A stretch of DNA of 64,000 nt from Berkiella sp050247135. Its GTDB lineage: Bacteria > Pseudomonadota > Gammaproteobacteria > Berkiellales > Berkiellaceae. The stretch lies in NCBI GenBank assembly GCA_050247135.1, contig JBFWUT010000008.1, positions 1 through 64,000 on the forward strand, in the 5' to 3' direction. Shown here piece after piece: positions 42,045 to 51,416 of this stretch (positions are counted from its first letter, which is position 1; each line of letters begins with the position of its first letter). The notes under the pieces are model-generated. The model saw nothing but the letters and a program-made list of their open reading frames with translations. It had not been told where the DNA came from and made no database searches. A program made the position numbers and the translations under genes.

Positions 42045-42520
42045 TTGCTTGGTTTTCTGCGTCTGACGCCTTCGTCTTCGCCTAATTGGCCTTCAGCACT
42101 GAAGCCTTCTTCATGACTATCGCCAGCTTCATCATGCTCTGAACCAGAACCTGAATGTTCAGGTGATCCCGGGCCTGTGCCTGCATCAGCTGCGTCTAGT
42201 TTTGCTGGTGGGGCAGTGGGTTCATCAATTTTAACGCCCGATTTAGCAGATTTCTTTCTGCAATTATTTATCAATAAAGCGGTTGGAACGGCAACGGCTG
42301 CCAAGGTCGCGAGGGTAGCTGCACCACGCACGTAAGGATTATCACCAACAGTCGCGTCTAACGTTTCGGTAACAAAAGAGGGGCAGTGAGAGACCGCATT
42401 TAACACCGAGCTTAAGAGGCTTGCAGCATTTTCATTCGTGACAGCTTCTTTAACGGCTTCAGTGCCCTGTTCAGCGATTTCTTGTGCTGCGGCTCCAGCA
42501 ATATTCATCATTGATAACAT
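42041..42520 (-). CDS. Hypothetical small membrane protein with acidic Ser/Gly-rich tail
   Basis: 159 aa. Start ATG behind AAGGAAGG. An amphipathic N-terminal half (EIAEQGTEAVKEAVTNENAA), one membrane helix at about residues 65-85 (GAATLATLAAVAVPTALLI), then NNCRKKS and a disordered acidic tail (GSGSEHDEAGDSHEEG). No family recognised. Similar in plan, though not in sequence, to 13115-13684: a hydrophobic core with a polar tail. Confidence 0.6.
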   Translation of the reverse strand: MLSMMNIAGAAAQEIAEQGTEAVKEAVTNENAASLLSSVLNAVSHCPSFVTETLDATVGDNPYVRGAATLATLAAVAVPTALLINNCRKKSAKSGVKIDEPTAPPAKLDAADAGTGPGSPEHSGSGSEHDEAGDSHEEGFSAEGQLGEDEGVRRRKPSK

Positions 42521-42708
42521 AGTAACCTTCCTTTATTTTCATCAACATCCAATTCGACCTAAGACCATTCACTGATCTCGAGGCTTTTTATCATAGACAT
42601 CATAAAATACACAACTCACCTCCTAAAAAATTCAACTATTCTAAAAAAGCTGTCTTGAATTTATGGCATTTTTGTTAGTTAGCACCTAAGCATTTTACCA
42701 AGGAAAAT

Positions 42709-43332
42709 ATGATGAAAGTGACATCCTGGGTTCTCGGATTGTTGATTGGGTTAGGGGGGCAAAATGCCTTTGCGCTCGCTATTTTAGAAAAGCTTGACCA
42801 ATCGACTGAATTAAACAAACTCACTTTTACGCAGCGTCAAGAAGGTCGATATCAATTAATATTAATGCTAGTCCGTTGTGAATTTAGAGAGACCTGTTTA
42901 ATAGCAATGATTGATGATTTAAAAATCATCGGAGAAAGAACCAAAAATCCCATGTACCTTGTCTATATGAATTATCTCAAGACTAAAAAACCTGAGCTCA
43001 TGGAACAAGCATCCCGTTGTCAGATCCCTGAAAAACAAATCGTGCGAAAAGCGGTCGCCGAATGCTTGCAGCAAATGATCATTAAAGAAGGCTATAGCAA
43101 AGCTTTAAGTCGCAAAGCGATTGATCAATTACAAGATGAGCGAGATCAGTGCTTAAAAGCTAAAATGGAAGAGATCGCCAAAACGGGTAATTTATTTGCC
43201 CAGGCTATGCTCGTCAATATTTTTGAGCAAACACGCGATAGCAAAAAATTAGATTATTGGTATAACGAAATGCAAAAAAAGGCTAATACAAAAGAGTATA
43301 ATGCTTATATGTTGTGCCCAGATATACCGTAA
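42709..43332 (+). CDS. Exported protein of unknown function
   Basis: 207 aa, with a signal peptide at residues 1-23 (VTSWVLGLLIGLGGQNAFAL, cut after AFA). The mature part is helical, with five Cys and a layout that recalls Sel1/TPR-like helical repeats (NPMYLVYMNYLKTKKPELME; NLFAQAMLVNIFEQTRD), but I cannot assign it. Two adjacent ATG codons (42709, 42712) follow AAGGAA. Confidence 0.65.
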   Translation: MMKVTSWVLGLLIGLGGQNAFALAILEKLDQSTELNKLTFTQRQEGRYQLILMLVRCEFRETCLIAMIDDLKIIGERTKNPMYLVYMNYLKTKKPELMEQASRCQIPEKQIVRKAVAECLQQMIIKEGYSKALSRKAIDQLQDERDQCLKAKMEEIAKTGNLFAQAMLVNIFEQTRDSKKLDYWYNEMQKKANTKEYNAYMLCPDIP

Positions 43333-43353
43333 TAGATGTAAGATATTTCACCC

Positions 43354-43874
43354 GTGAGCGAAGCGAACAATTAGCCCTCTTTGTAAAGGGGGCGGCGAGC
43401 CTTAGGCGAGCGGGGGATTTATTACTGAGCGGGAGATTTAATCCTACTATCTACCACCTCCCAAATAAACGAAAGAACAGCATCTAAGCTTTCAAATATT
43501 TCCTTGTTGTTAAATCTTGGTACTCTTACTCCAAGTTCACTTAGCTGTTCATCTCTCTCTTTATCGCTAATGAGGTATTCTTCTTCCAAGTGCTGAGCAC
43601 CATCGCATTCTATAGCTAACTTTGCTTGATGTGAGTAAAAATCAACAATGTAATTTAATAATGGTTTTTGGCGATAAAACTTCACCCCGAGGATTTGTCG
43701 ACATCTAACGTAGAGTGGTTGAATTATTTCTTAAATCACGTGAATATTTTTTCAAATTACGTTGGTATTCCAGCATAGTGCCGTCTTTCATAAATCCCCC
43801 GCTCGCTTCATGCTTCGCATGACAAGACGCTCGCCGCCCCCTTTACAAAGTGGGCTTTTGTTCGCTTCGCTCAC
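43354..43874. mobile_element. Inverted-repeat-bounded cassette with a DUF559 gene
   Basis: Left repeat 43354-43422 and right repeat 43790-43874 are inverted copies: GTGAGCGAAGCGAACAA, then AGCCC, CTTTGTAAAGGGGGCGGCGAGC, a short variable stretch, and GCGAGCGGGGGATTTAT (each listed block is shared; only the middle differs). The DUF559 gene remnant lies exactly between them, its start and stop codons touching the inner ends. No transposase is present. No target duplication could be confirmed by eye. Confidence 0.7.
43422..43791 (-). pseudogene. DUF559 (Vsr-like endonuclease fold) gene, frameshifted
   Basis: The intact part (to 43422) reads VKFYRQKPLLNYIVDFYSHQ, then LAIECDGAQH, DEQLSELGVRVPRFNN, typical of DUF559, a small protein with a restriction-endonuclease-like fold. 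Upstream, another frame from ATG 43791 encodes the expected N-terminus MLEYQRNLKKYSRDLRNNST and stops at TAG; the next frame continues with LYVRCRQILGVKFY. A short deletion with frame change at about 43700-43710 therefore broke the gene (the usual LLW segment is missing). The remaining 87-codon frame might still be translated from a GTG but lacks the N-terminal helices. Confidence 0.7.
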
Positions 43875-43996
43875 ATCGCAGTAGAAAATCTGATGAGTAT
43901 CAGAAAAGAAATGCATACGCTAATTTTGTTTTTTGATATTGTTAACCACCCTTATCCGTATAAGAAAGGTAGGGAGAGAGGATTGATGAATGGCAG

Positions 43997-45028
43997 CTAA
44001 TCTATTTCAAACCAATTAATCAGAAGCTTCAAAAAATCGACCGTGTTATTTAATACGTGATCGCCACCTTCGACTTCCACATAAGTAATGTTATTACCAT
44101 GCTTATGCAGGGCCTCTAACATGTCATACCCTTCTTTGACACATACGCGGGTATCGGCAGTGCCTTGGGCTATCATAATAGGCAAACTGGTTGAGATTTT
44201 GTCGACATATTTGATAGGTTGACGCTTAGCAATCCAAGCATCGCGTTTGGGGCCTTTCTTTTTGGGAAGTCCAAAACTGCTGCTCATGGTGTCACTAAAA
44301 TCTTTTCTGTCTTCAACAGCATATTTCATATTCAATAAACCGCTGATCGAGGCAACTTTGCGCACCTTTTGTTGAATTTCCGGATAGCGGCCCAGTGCTA
44401 AAAATAACTGCATGCCACCACGGCTTGCACCCACCATATAATATTTGCTCGCATCAAATTCAACGCCGACTTTCTTTTCAAGCGTGGGAATATAATCAAA
44501 CAAATTTTTTAAATCATTGACATCTTCACCACCAAATTCATCGGTTCCTTCGCTGACGCCGCCACGGTTGGTGGTAGCCACTAAGGCATAACCAGGATAA
44601 GCACTTAATTGGCCAGGATGGGGAACACCAAACTCGCGGTTTCCCCCACGCACTAAAAAAATCAGGGGTGGGTTTTTGACGCCAACTGGAATGCTAACAA
44701 AGGCTTTGATTTTAAGACCATCACTGGGATAGCTAAAAATGTAGTAGCGACGCTGTTTTTTCCGAATGGCCTCTTTAGCAACTTCGTCAGTGTATTTATG
44801 AGCTAACACTTCTTGAGTCACATCTTTGAAGTCTTCATTTTTTTTGAGCTTATACAGCTTCATGGAAGCTTGGCTGCGTTTTAAAATCTGCTCTGATTCT
44901 TTACGCAGCTCTGCTTGAGTTTGATGGCTTGTTGGGCATTTCATCGGTAGTTTACGTAGATTTAAGTCAGCGAGTAATAGGGGCGTCCATAACAAGAGTA
45001 TGAGAAGTCCTATTCTCTTTATTTTCAA
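43997..45028 (-). CDS. Exported alpha/beta hydrolase, prolyl-oligopeptidase (S9) type
   Basis: 343 aa. Signal peptide at residues 1-20 (IGLLILLLWTPLLLA). The C-terminal 230 residues form an alpha/beta hydrolase with the nucleophile elbow GASRGGMQ (Ser about 211), the acid in AQGTADTRV and the catalytic His in GGDHVL near the end. Without the beta-propeller of true S9 peptidases it could be an esterase or acyl-peptidase. The start is TTG, directly after the lipA TGA (TGATTG) with AGAGG upstream; later ATGs would lose the signal peptide. Probably coupled to lipA. Confidence 0.8.
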   Translation of the reverse strand: MKIKRIGLLILLLWTPLLLADLNLRKLPMKCPTSHQTQAELRKESEQILKRSQASMKLYKLKKNEDFKDVTQEVLAHKYTDEVAKEAIRKKQRRYYIFSYPSDGLKIKAFVSIPVGVKNPPLIFLVRGGNREFGVPHPGQLSAYPGYALVATTNRGGVSEGTDEFGGEDVNDLKNLFDYIPTLEKKVGVEFDASKYYMVGASRGGMQLFLALGRYPEIQQKVRKVASISGLLNMKYAVEDRKDFSDTMSSSFGLPKKKGPKRDAWIAKRQPIKYVDKISTSLPIMIAQGTADTRVCVKEGYDMLEALHKHGNNITYVEVEGGDHVLNNTVDFLKLLINWFEID

Positions 45029-45961
45029 TCAGGTAACCTCTTTGCCTGCCGCCTGCATATCCGCATGGTAAGATGAACGAACTAAGGGGCCGCTAGCAAC
45101 GTTAATAAAACCCATCCTACGAGCTTCATCGGCCAGCATAGCAAATTCTTGAGGGGTCACGTATCGGGACACCGGCAAATGGAAGCGGCTAGGCTGTAAA
45201 TATTGACCCAATGTTAACATGTCACAATCGTAGCGACGTAAGTCTGCCATTGTTTCTAAAACTTGCTCATTCGTTTCTCCTAAGCCCAACATGACCCCCG
45301 ATTTAGTGGGGATGTGGGGAAAGCGCGCTTTAAAGGCTTGGATGAGCTTGAGCGATTCTAGGTAGTCTGAGCCGGGTCTTGCTTGTTTGTATAAATGTGG
45401 CACGGTTTCTAAATTGTGGTTAAACACATCCGGAGGCGCTACGGCTAAATTGTCGAGTGCAACTTGCATTCGCCCGCGAAAATCGGGTACTAAAATTTCG
45501 ATTTTGGTATCTGGGCAATGCTCTCTGGCCGCTTTAATGCATGCGGCGAAGTGTGAGGCACCGCCATCACGCAAGTCGTCTCGATCGACTGACGTGATGA
45601 CCACATATTTTAATCCCATTTTACCTAAGGCAGTTGCCAGATTGATGGGCTCATCTGCATCCAGTGCATCAGGTCGCCCGTGTGCGACATCGCAGAAGGT
45701 GCAACGGCGAGTACATTTATCGCCCATAATCATAAAGGTGGCAGTGCCATGGCTAAAGCATTCGCTCAAGTTAGGACAAGCCGCTTCTTCACAAACGGTC
45801 ACCAATTTATGATCCCGCAAGAGTTGTTTTAAGTTTGCCACAGCTGGCGTAGCAGGCGCTTTAATGCGGATCCAATCCGGCAAACGTTTACGTGTCTCTT
45901 TGGTTGTGGGAACAATTTTAATGGGGATCCGGGCAAATTTTTCTTCACCACGTTGTTTCAT
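45029..45961 (-). CDS. lipA: Lipoyl synthase
   Basis: 310 aa (E. coli 321). Radical-SAM enzyme that inserts two sulfurs into octanoyl groups on lipoyl domains. Auxiliary cluster CEEAACPNLSEC and radical-SAM motif CTRRCTFC are both intact; the C-terminal region has SGVMLGLGETNEQV and SGPLVRSSYHA. The ATG at 45961 lies eight bases after GGAG; upstream in-frame codons lie within lipB, overlapping by 17 bases. Cluster dacA-ybeD-lipB-lipA as in E. coli. Confidence 0.96.
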   Translation of the reverse strand: MKQRGEEKFARIPIKIVPTTKETRKRLPDWIRIKAPATPAVANLKQLLRDHKLVTVCEEAACPNLSECFSHGTATFMIMGDKCTRRCTFCDVAHGRPDALDADEPINLATALGKMGLKYVVITSVDRDDLRDGGASHFAACIKAAREHCPDTKIEILVPDFRGRMQVALDNLAVAPPDVFNHNLETVPHLYKQARPGSDYLESLKLIQAFKARFPHIPTKSGVMLGLGETNEQVLETMADLRRYDCDMLTLGQYLQPSRFHLPVSRYVTPQEFAMLADEARRMGFINVASGPLVRSSYHADMQAAGKEVT

Positions 45962-46577
45962 AATCATGACTCCACAACTTATGTTGTAACAGGGGAACGA
46001 TGTCTTGAATGACCGTATCAAGCGTAATCAATGGATGAAAATCTTGGATCTGTGTCATGTTTAATTGTTTAAAGCCGCATGGGTTGATCCGGGTAAAGGG
46101 TTCGAGATCCATACAGACATTTAAACTTAAGCCATGATAGGTATACCCACGCCTTACCCGAAGGCCTAATGAACAAATCTTAGCTTCGTTAACATACACA
46201 CCGGGTGCTTCGCACTTCGTGCTGCCTTGAATGTCATACTCTGCCAGTAAATCAATGATAGTTTGTTGTAACTTGTTCACAAATTGTTTAATACCCACGT
46301 TTAAACGCTTTAGATCACACAGGGTGTAAATCATCAATTGCCCAGGTCCATGATAAGTCACCTGGCCGCCTCGATCGCTTTGGACCACAGGGATATCACC
46401 AGGAGCTAATATGTGTTCCGCTTTTCCTGCTTGTCCTTGCGTAAAGACCGGCTCGTGTTCTAATAACCAGAGGGAATCAGGCGTGAACTGGGTTCGTTGC
46501 ATAGTGAATTCCCGCATTTTCTCAAAAATCGGCTGATAAGCCTGCAACTGGGAGAATTCTACAACTTCGACTGACAT
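45945..46577 (-). CDS. lipB: Octanoyl-[acyl-carrier-protein]:protein N-octanoyltransferase
   Basis: 210 aa. Transfers octanoate from ACP to lipoyl domains, the step before LipA. Family motifs: SDRGGQVTYHGPGQLMIYTL and VNEAKICSLGLRVRRGYTYH, with the catalytic Lys in EAKICS and Cys in RINPCG. The start overlaps the ybeD stop by one base and the 3' end overlaps lipA. Confidence 0.96.
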   Translation of the reverse strand: MSVEVVEFSQLQAYQPIFEKMREFTMQRTQFTPDSLWLLEHEPVFTQGQAGKAEHILAPGDIPVVQSDRGGQVTYHGPGQLMIYTLCDLKRLNVGIKQFVNKLQQTIIDLLAEYDIQGSTKCEAPGVYVNEAKICSLGLRVRRGYTYHGLSLNVCMDLEPFTRINPCGFKQLNMTQIQDFHPLITLDTVIQDIVPLLQHKLWSHDYETTW

Positions 46578-46846
46578 TACAATACAAACAAAACCAAAGG
46601 GTGATGACTGAGAACTTGATAAATATTATCAAGTTGCGCTTGGCTGGTGGCAGTGGTGGTGATGCTCAGAGCAAGGTATTTTTGGTTTTTGCTAAGTTTA
46701 GAGGTTACTGCCGCTTCGCTGAGTGAAGGGAAGTGGTGTCTGAATACTTGCAACACTTCGCTTTCAAAAAGGTCATTGGCAACGCCAATGACCTTAAACG
46801 TGAACTCACAAGGAAAAGTGAGCTTGCTTGGCTCTCTCTCACTCAT
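46577..46846 (-). CDS. ybeD: DUF493 family protein YbeD
   Basis: 89 aa (E. coli 87). Small ACT-like fold protein, function unclear, always between dacA and lipB. Pattern: LTFPCEFTFKVIGVANDLFE, VLQVFRHHFP, ALSITTTATSQAQLDNIYQVL and HPLVLFVL. One-base overlaps with both neighbours suggest tight translational coupling. Confidence 0.93.
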   Translation of the reverse strand: MSEREPSKLTFPCEFTFKVIGVANDLFESEVLQVFRHHFPSLSEAAVTSKLSKNQKYLALSITTTATSQAQLDNIYQVLSHHPLVLFVL

Positions 46847-48039
46847 TAGGTAGGGCTACTTTGCGACTCTTCCGAATTGAGCGCTTTATGAATACCTAAG
46901 CTAAAGTAATCTGAGACGCGGCTCCAAAGGGTGCCGGGTTTCACATCCTCTAAGGCCACTAAAGGAACTTCTGTGATCAATTCGTCATTCACTTTCACGA
47001 CCAATTTACCGTAGTTTTTACCTTTCTCAACGGGGGCTGTGATGCGTTTATCAATATTCATTTTCGCATCCAGGTTTTTGTATTGGCCTTGCGGAATCGT
47101 AATATAAAGATCTTCATTGATCCCTAATGACAATTTCTTTTGTTCGCCCATCCAAATGCGGGGTTGGTTTAATGGGGTATGAGCTTGGAACAATTGGTGA
47201 GTTTCAAAGAAACGAAAACCATAGCGCAGTAAAGCAAGGGTTTGCTCGGTACGCTCAGATTCATTTTTAGCACCGACCAAGATCGAGATCAAACGCATGT
47301 GATCTTTTTTGCCAGAAGCCGCTAAGCAATAACCTGCGGTGCTGGAGTGACCTGTTTTGATACCATCGATGTAGGGTTCACGCCACAATAAGCGGTTACG
47401 ATTAGGCTGTTTGATGCCGTTAAAGGTAAACCATTTTTCGGAATACACTTTGTAAGTCTCAGGGTAATCTTTAATCAAAGCATGCGCGAGCAAGCTCAAA
47501 TCATAAGCCGTAGTGTAATGCTCTGGGTTAGGGATCCCGGTAGCATTCATAAAATGGGTATCATTCATGCCGAGCTTTTGGGCATATTGATTCATTAAGT
47601 CAGCGAAAGCTTTTTCGCTGCCAGCGACAAATTCAGCCAGTGCAACCGTGGCATCGTTACCCGATTGAATAATAATGCCGTTGATTAAATCCTTAACGGG
47701 AATTTTCTTACCAGCTTGCACGAACATGCGTGAGCCTTCGGTCTTCCATGCAGATTCGCTGATAGGTACTTCGTCGGTGAGTTTAAGGCGACCTGCCGCG
47801 ATTTCATGATCCACCACAAAAACCGACATCATTTTGGTCAGGCTTGCAGGGTCAATGCGCTTTTTGCTTTCTTTTTCAGCGAGTGTCTTACCGCTATGGT
47901 AGTCAACTAAAATATATGCCTCAGCATCTACCTCAGGCGGCGTTGGCACGTGAGTAATCGCTGCGGTTTCTGCTAGACCTAGACGGCAGAAGAGTGCCAG
48001 GCATAGAAAACTCATCCATAAGAAAGCAAGTCGGTGCAT
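46846..48039 (-). CDS. dacA: D-alanyl-D-alanine carboxypeptidase (penicillin-binding protein 5 type)
   Basis: 397 aa (E. coli 403). Trims the terminal D-Ala of peptidoglycan stem peptides in the periplasm. Signal peptide (FLWMSFLCLALFCRLGLAET), then SLTKM (Ser nucleophile), SGNDA and KTGHS in the order of class C low-mass PBPs; the C-terminal beta domain and an amphipathic anchor region (VSDYFSLGIHKAL) follow. ATG 48039 with GGGGTA upstream is preferred over an in-frame ATG ten codons earlier. Confidence 0.95.
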   Translation of the reverse strand: MHRLAFLWMSFLCLALFCRLGLAETAAITHVPTPPEVDAEAYILVDYHSGKTLAEKESKKRIDPASLTKMMSVFVVDHEIAAGRLKLTDEVPISESAWKTEGSRMFVQAGKKIPVKDLINGIIIQSGNDATVALAEFVAGSEKAFADLMNQYAQKLGMNDTHFMNATGIPNPEHYTTAYDLSLLAHALIKDYPETYKVYSEKWFTFNGIKQPNRNRLLWREPYIDGIKTGHSSTAGYCLAASGKKDHMRLISILVGAKNESERTEQTLALLRYGFRFFETHQLFQAHTPLNQPRIWMGEQKKLSLGINEDLYITIPQGQYKNLDAKMNIDKRITAPVEKGKNYGKLVVKVNDELITEVPLVALEDVKPGTLWSRVSDYFSLGIHKALNSEESQSSPT

Positions 48040-48105
48040 GTTAGTTACCCCACAATATAAAATCATCAATTAACCACGGATTATTTTAACACGACAAGTG
48101 CAAAT

Positions 48106-49179
48106 TCATTCGTATATTAACTTAGGTGTAGCACTGCTCTCCATCGCTAACAGCTGTTTTTGCAATTTTTGTGCTTGTTCTTTGCTTTTTAGAGGCCCCA
48201 CACGTACTTTGTAGACATCTTTGTTAGATATCTTATTTGGAAGAACATGTACATCAACATTATTTAACGCTGAAGTGAGGATCCCAGCACGGCTAGCGAG
48301 CTGATCGGCATTGAGCTTTTTATTAAAGGAACCCAGCTGAATATAGAGTTTTTTATTTGCAACTTGTGTTGGTTTACTAGTTTTATTGCTAGCTTTAGAG
48401 GCGGCCTTAACAGTGGGTTTTGAGCTGGCTTTTGTTTTAGGCAAAGGAGTTGAAGTTTGCGCATGCGCGAGCTGTGTTGGTTTTGCCTGAGACTTAGCTT
48501 GTGACTTAGCTTGTGACTTCGATTTGCTCTGAGCATTACCCTTGGAAGTGGTTGGTTTGTTAGGCGCTTTCGTCATCATGGCCAGTGAAGTCTTTTGTTC
48601 TTTATTCCAGGCAACCGGATCAATCGCCGCAACTTTCACTTTGCCGATGCCAGAGGCGTGGATCCCTAATTTTTTGGCTGCTGCATAGGATAGATCGATT
48701 AAGCGACCCTTAACGAATGGGCCGCGATCATTGATTTTCACGATCACTTCTTTGCCATTGTTTACGTTGGTGACTTTGGCATAGGTCGGCAAAGGTAAAG
48801 AACGATGAGCCGCAGTCATAGCATACATATCATAGGGTTCACCGCATGAGGTGCGCTTGCCATGAAATGCACGACCGTACCAAGACGCAGTTCCCTCAGC
48901 TTCATAGCCTAGGCTATGTGGCAGGGTCTTATATTTCTGACCAAATACTTCATAATGTTTTGGATTGCCGTAACGGCTGAGAGGTTCATCTTGTGGCATG
49001 GCGTCGGGGATTAGGGAGACATCGAGTTCGAGATAATCATCTGGGGGTCCGTCGCCATAATCCGTTTCAGAAGAAGCGGCTTTTCCTTGCGATGCTGTTT
49101 TTGGACCCTCTACCGTACTACAGGCATGTAAAAAGACAATGGTGGGTATAAGTAATGCTTTCAGTAGGTTTGTTCGCAT
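48106..49179 (-). CDS. rlpA: Septal ring lytic transglycosylase RlpA, lipoprotein
   Basis: 357 aa. Outer-membrane lipoprotein with lipobox LHAC (Cys20). A double-psi beta barrel at about residues 90-180 (EGTASWYGRAFHGKRTSCGE, AAHRSLPLPTYAKVTNVNNG, INDRGPFVKGRLIDLSYAAA; catalytic Asp in NDRGPF), a low-complexity linker with KSQA repeats (about 215-240), and a C-terminal SPOR domain (KLYIQLGSFNKKLNADQLAS) that binds denuded glycan. Start behind AGAAGGGA. Confidence 0.94.
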   Translation of the reverse strand: MRTNLLKALLIPTIVFLHACSTVEGPKTASQGKAASSETDYGDGPPDDYLELDVSLIPDAMPQDEPLSRYGNPKHYEVFGQKYKTLPHSLGYEAEGTASWYGRAFHGKRTSCGEPYDMYAMTAAHRSLPLPTYAKVTNVNNGKEVIVKINDRGPFVKGRLIDLSYAAAKKLGIHASGIGKVKVAAIDPVAWNKEQKTSLAMMTKAPNKPTTSKGNAQSKSKSQAKSQAKSQAKPTQLAHAQTSTPLPKTKASSKPTVKAASKASNKTSKPTQVANKKLYIQLGSFNKKLNADQLASRAGILTSALNNVDVHVLPNKISNKDVYKVRVGPLKSKEQAQKLQKQLLAMESSATPKLIYE

Positions 49180-49235
49180 GATTCCCTTCTCTTTGCTTCC
49201 TGCAGGGGCGGACCAAAGAGGCCGCCCCTACGTTG

Positions 49236-50261
49236 TTAGGTAGTCGCTTGCGCTTGTTTATAACCTGCTTTTACTTTCTGACTTAAATTATAAACGGCCA
49301 TAGCATACAGGTTACTACGGTTATAGCGAGTGATCACATAGAAATTTTGTCCGCCTAGCCAATACTCAGGACCTTGATTCCCATCCAGCGAAATCACAGC
49401 AAAAGGCAAATCTTTGTAAGTGGTATTTGCTTTACCTGGGGCTTTAACACCCAACGAAGATAATTTTGCTAAGGAATGTTCCGGTTTAGGGTTGCCTGAA
49501 CTGCAAAGAACAGATTTGTATTTTTCACCTTTAACATTCGCTTTTAATACAACAGGTTTGCCTTTTTGCCAACCATGAACTTTAAAATAATTAGCAACGC
49601 TGCCAATGGAATCCTCTGCGCTGTTAATGAGATCACGCTTGCCCTTGCCAGTATAGTCAACTGCAAAATGACGATAGCTGCTAGCAATGAATTGTGGATT
49701 ACCCATAGCGCCAGCGTAAGAGCCTTTAATACTTGCAGGGTCCCATCCTTCTTCCTTGGCTAACAGTAAAAACTGTTCTAGTTCCCCTTTAAAGAAGGGC
49801 GAACGAGGTGGGTATTCAAAAGCTAATGTCACGAGACTATCTAATACTTTGTAGTTGCCGGCTTGCTTACCATAGAATGTTTCAACGCCAATAATCGCAA
49901 CGATAAATTCGGCAGGAACCCCATATTCTTTTTCAGCACGTTTTAAAGTTTGGGCATGTTTTTTCCAGAATGCCACACCTTCTTGAATACGTTTTTCACT
50001 CAAGAAAATGGGTTCATATTGATGCCAAGGCTTCTTTTCAGCAGGTTTAGCAATTGCCGTGAGAATACTTTGCTGCGTGGTGGTTTGTTGCAACAATTGA
50101 TTTAGCTGACGCTCATTAAAATGATGCTTATTTACCATCATTTTCACGAAAGCTTCCACATCAGGGCGCGTCATAAACTCAGTCGATTGTTCTGCCTGCG
50201 AAGCGCAAACGAAACAAGATGTCATGATAAAAACAAGAATAGCGAAAATATTTTTTTGCAT
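49236..50261 (-). CDS. mltB: Membrane-bound lytic murein transglycosylase B
   Basis: 341 aa. Cleaves glycan strands to 1,6-anhydro-muropeptides. Signal sequence IFAILVFIMTSCFVCASQA; the MTSC could be a lipobox, although cleavage after SQA is also possible. Catalytic Glu in IIGVETFYGKQAGNYKVLD; ASIKGSYAGAMGNPQFIASS is the family signature; GNQGPEYWLGGQNFYVITRY lies near the C-terminus. It sits between rodA and rlpA, an arrangement seen in many gammaproteobacteria. Confidence 0.93.
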   Translation of the reverse strand: MQKNIFAILVFIMTSCFVCASQAEQSTEFMTRPDVEAFVKMMVNKHHFNERQLNQLLQQTTTQQSILTAIAKPAEKKPWHQYEPIFLSEKRIQEGVAFWKKHAQTLKRAEKEYGVPAEFIVAIIGVETFYGKQAGNYKVLDSLVTLAFEYPPRSPFFKGELEQFLLLAKEEGWDPASIKGSYAGAMGNPQFIASSYRHFAVDYTGKGKRDLINSAEDSIGSVANYFKVHGWQKGKPVVLKANVKGEKYKSVLCSSGNPKPEHSLAKLSSLGVKAPGKANTTYKDLPFAVISLDGNQGPEYWLGGQNFYVITRYNRSNLYAMAVYNLSQKVKAGYKQAQATT

Positions 50262-50267
50262 AGTTGC

Positions 50268-51416
50268 CTACCTTGGCAGGTTTTTTTGTTGTGATTGTAT
50301 AGCTACTAGCATACCGAAAGCAGTCATCCACGTCACCAGGGAAGTGCCTCCGTAACTGATAAGTGGTAAAGGACAGCCTACAACGGGCAGCAAACCACTT
50401 ACCATGCCGATATTGATAAAAAAGCAAATAAAGAAGCCAAAAATAATGCCACCGACCATTAAACGGTTAAAAGTATCAGGATTTTGCATCATGATCAGGA
50501 TACCGCGCAAAATAACGCAAAAATACAGTGCGCAGAGTATACAAGCTCCAATAAAGCCGAATTCTTCACCTAACACGCTGAAGATAAAGTCGGTGGTACG
50601 TTCAGGTAAGAAATTGAGCTGAGATTGGGTTCCATGGCACCACCCTTTGCCATATAAACCGCCTGAGCCAATCGCAATTTTGGATTGGATGATATGGTAG
50701 CCACTGCCTAAGGGATCACGCTCAGGGTTTAGGAAAGTTAGGACACGTTCTCGCTGGTAATCATGGAGTTTCCACCACAACAAGGGTAACGTCGCTAAAG
50801 CCGCTGCGCCTAACTTGAAAATGATACTCCAGCGAATACCGGCAAAAAACAACACACCGAAGCCTGTGGAGATCACTAATAATCCGGTGCCGAGATCGGG
50901 CTGCTTGATAATCAATAAACCGGGAACGAAAATTATCGCTAAACTCACCATTAACGTCCTAAACGATAATGGCACAGGTTTATTATCCAAGTAATAAGCC
51001 AGCATTAAAGGCGTAATCAGTTTCATAAACTCGGAAGGTTGGAACTTAAAGCCGCCTAAGTTAACCCAGCGTTGTGCTCCTTTACTGCTGGTGCCTAAAA
51101 TCAATACCACCAATAACATTATGACACCTACACCGTATAAAAGCGGTGCCCACTGTTTGAATGTTTTTGGAGAAAATTGCGCAATCGCCACGAAGATCGC
51201 AAAACTAAATCCTAAATGAATACCATGACGAAGCAGTATGCTGGTTTTTTGGCCGCTAGCGCTATAAAGCAATCCAAAACTCATAGCCAGCAGCAAACTA
51301 ATAAATAGAAAGAGGGAATGATCCCAATGAATGGAAAAAAGCGTCCGGATCCCTGGCAGATTCTGCCAAGCTGGGCGATTAAGTCGCAGGGACGGTTTCT
51401 TGTTGAGACTCAACAT
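50268..51416 (-). CDS. rodA: Rod-shape determining SEDS glycosyltransferase RodA
   Basis: 382 aa (E. coli 370), about ten membrane helices. Polymerises glycan strands with PBP2 in the elongasome. SEDS landmarks: GSSKGAQRWVNLGGFKFQPSEFMKL-type region (begins near residue 110), QPDLGTGLLV, FLPERTTDFIFSVLGEEFGF (catalytic Asp) and LPLISYGGTSLVTWM. The start codon lies 38 bases inside the end of mrdA. Confidence 0.95.
   Translation of the reverse strand: MLSLNKKPSLRLNRPAWQNLPGIRTLFSIHWDHSLFLFISLLLAMSFGLLYSASGQKTSILLRHGIHLGFSFAIFVAIAQFSPKTFKQWAPLLYGVGVIMLLVVLILGTSSKGAQRWVNLGGFKFQPSEFMKLITPLMLAYYLDNKPVPLSFRTLMVSLAIIFVPGLLIIKQPDLGTGLLVISTGFGVLFFAGIRWSIIFKLGAAALATLPLLWWKLHDYQRERVLTFLNPERDPLGSGYHIIQSKIAIGSGGLYGKGWCHGTQSQLNFLPERTTDFIFSVLGEEFGFIGACILCALYFCVILRGILIMMQNPDTFNRLMVGGIIFGFFICFFINIGMVSGLLPVVGCPLPLISYGGTSLVTWMTAFGMLVAIQSQQKNLPR

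Noticed and set aside
48480..48530. Short tandem repeat in rlpA as a phase-variation tract
   Set aside because: The repeat is in frame (KSQA units) within a flexible linker, so changes in copy number would alter length only, not switch the gene off.
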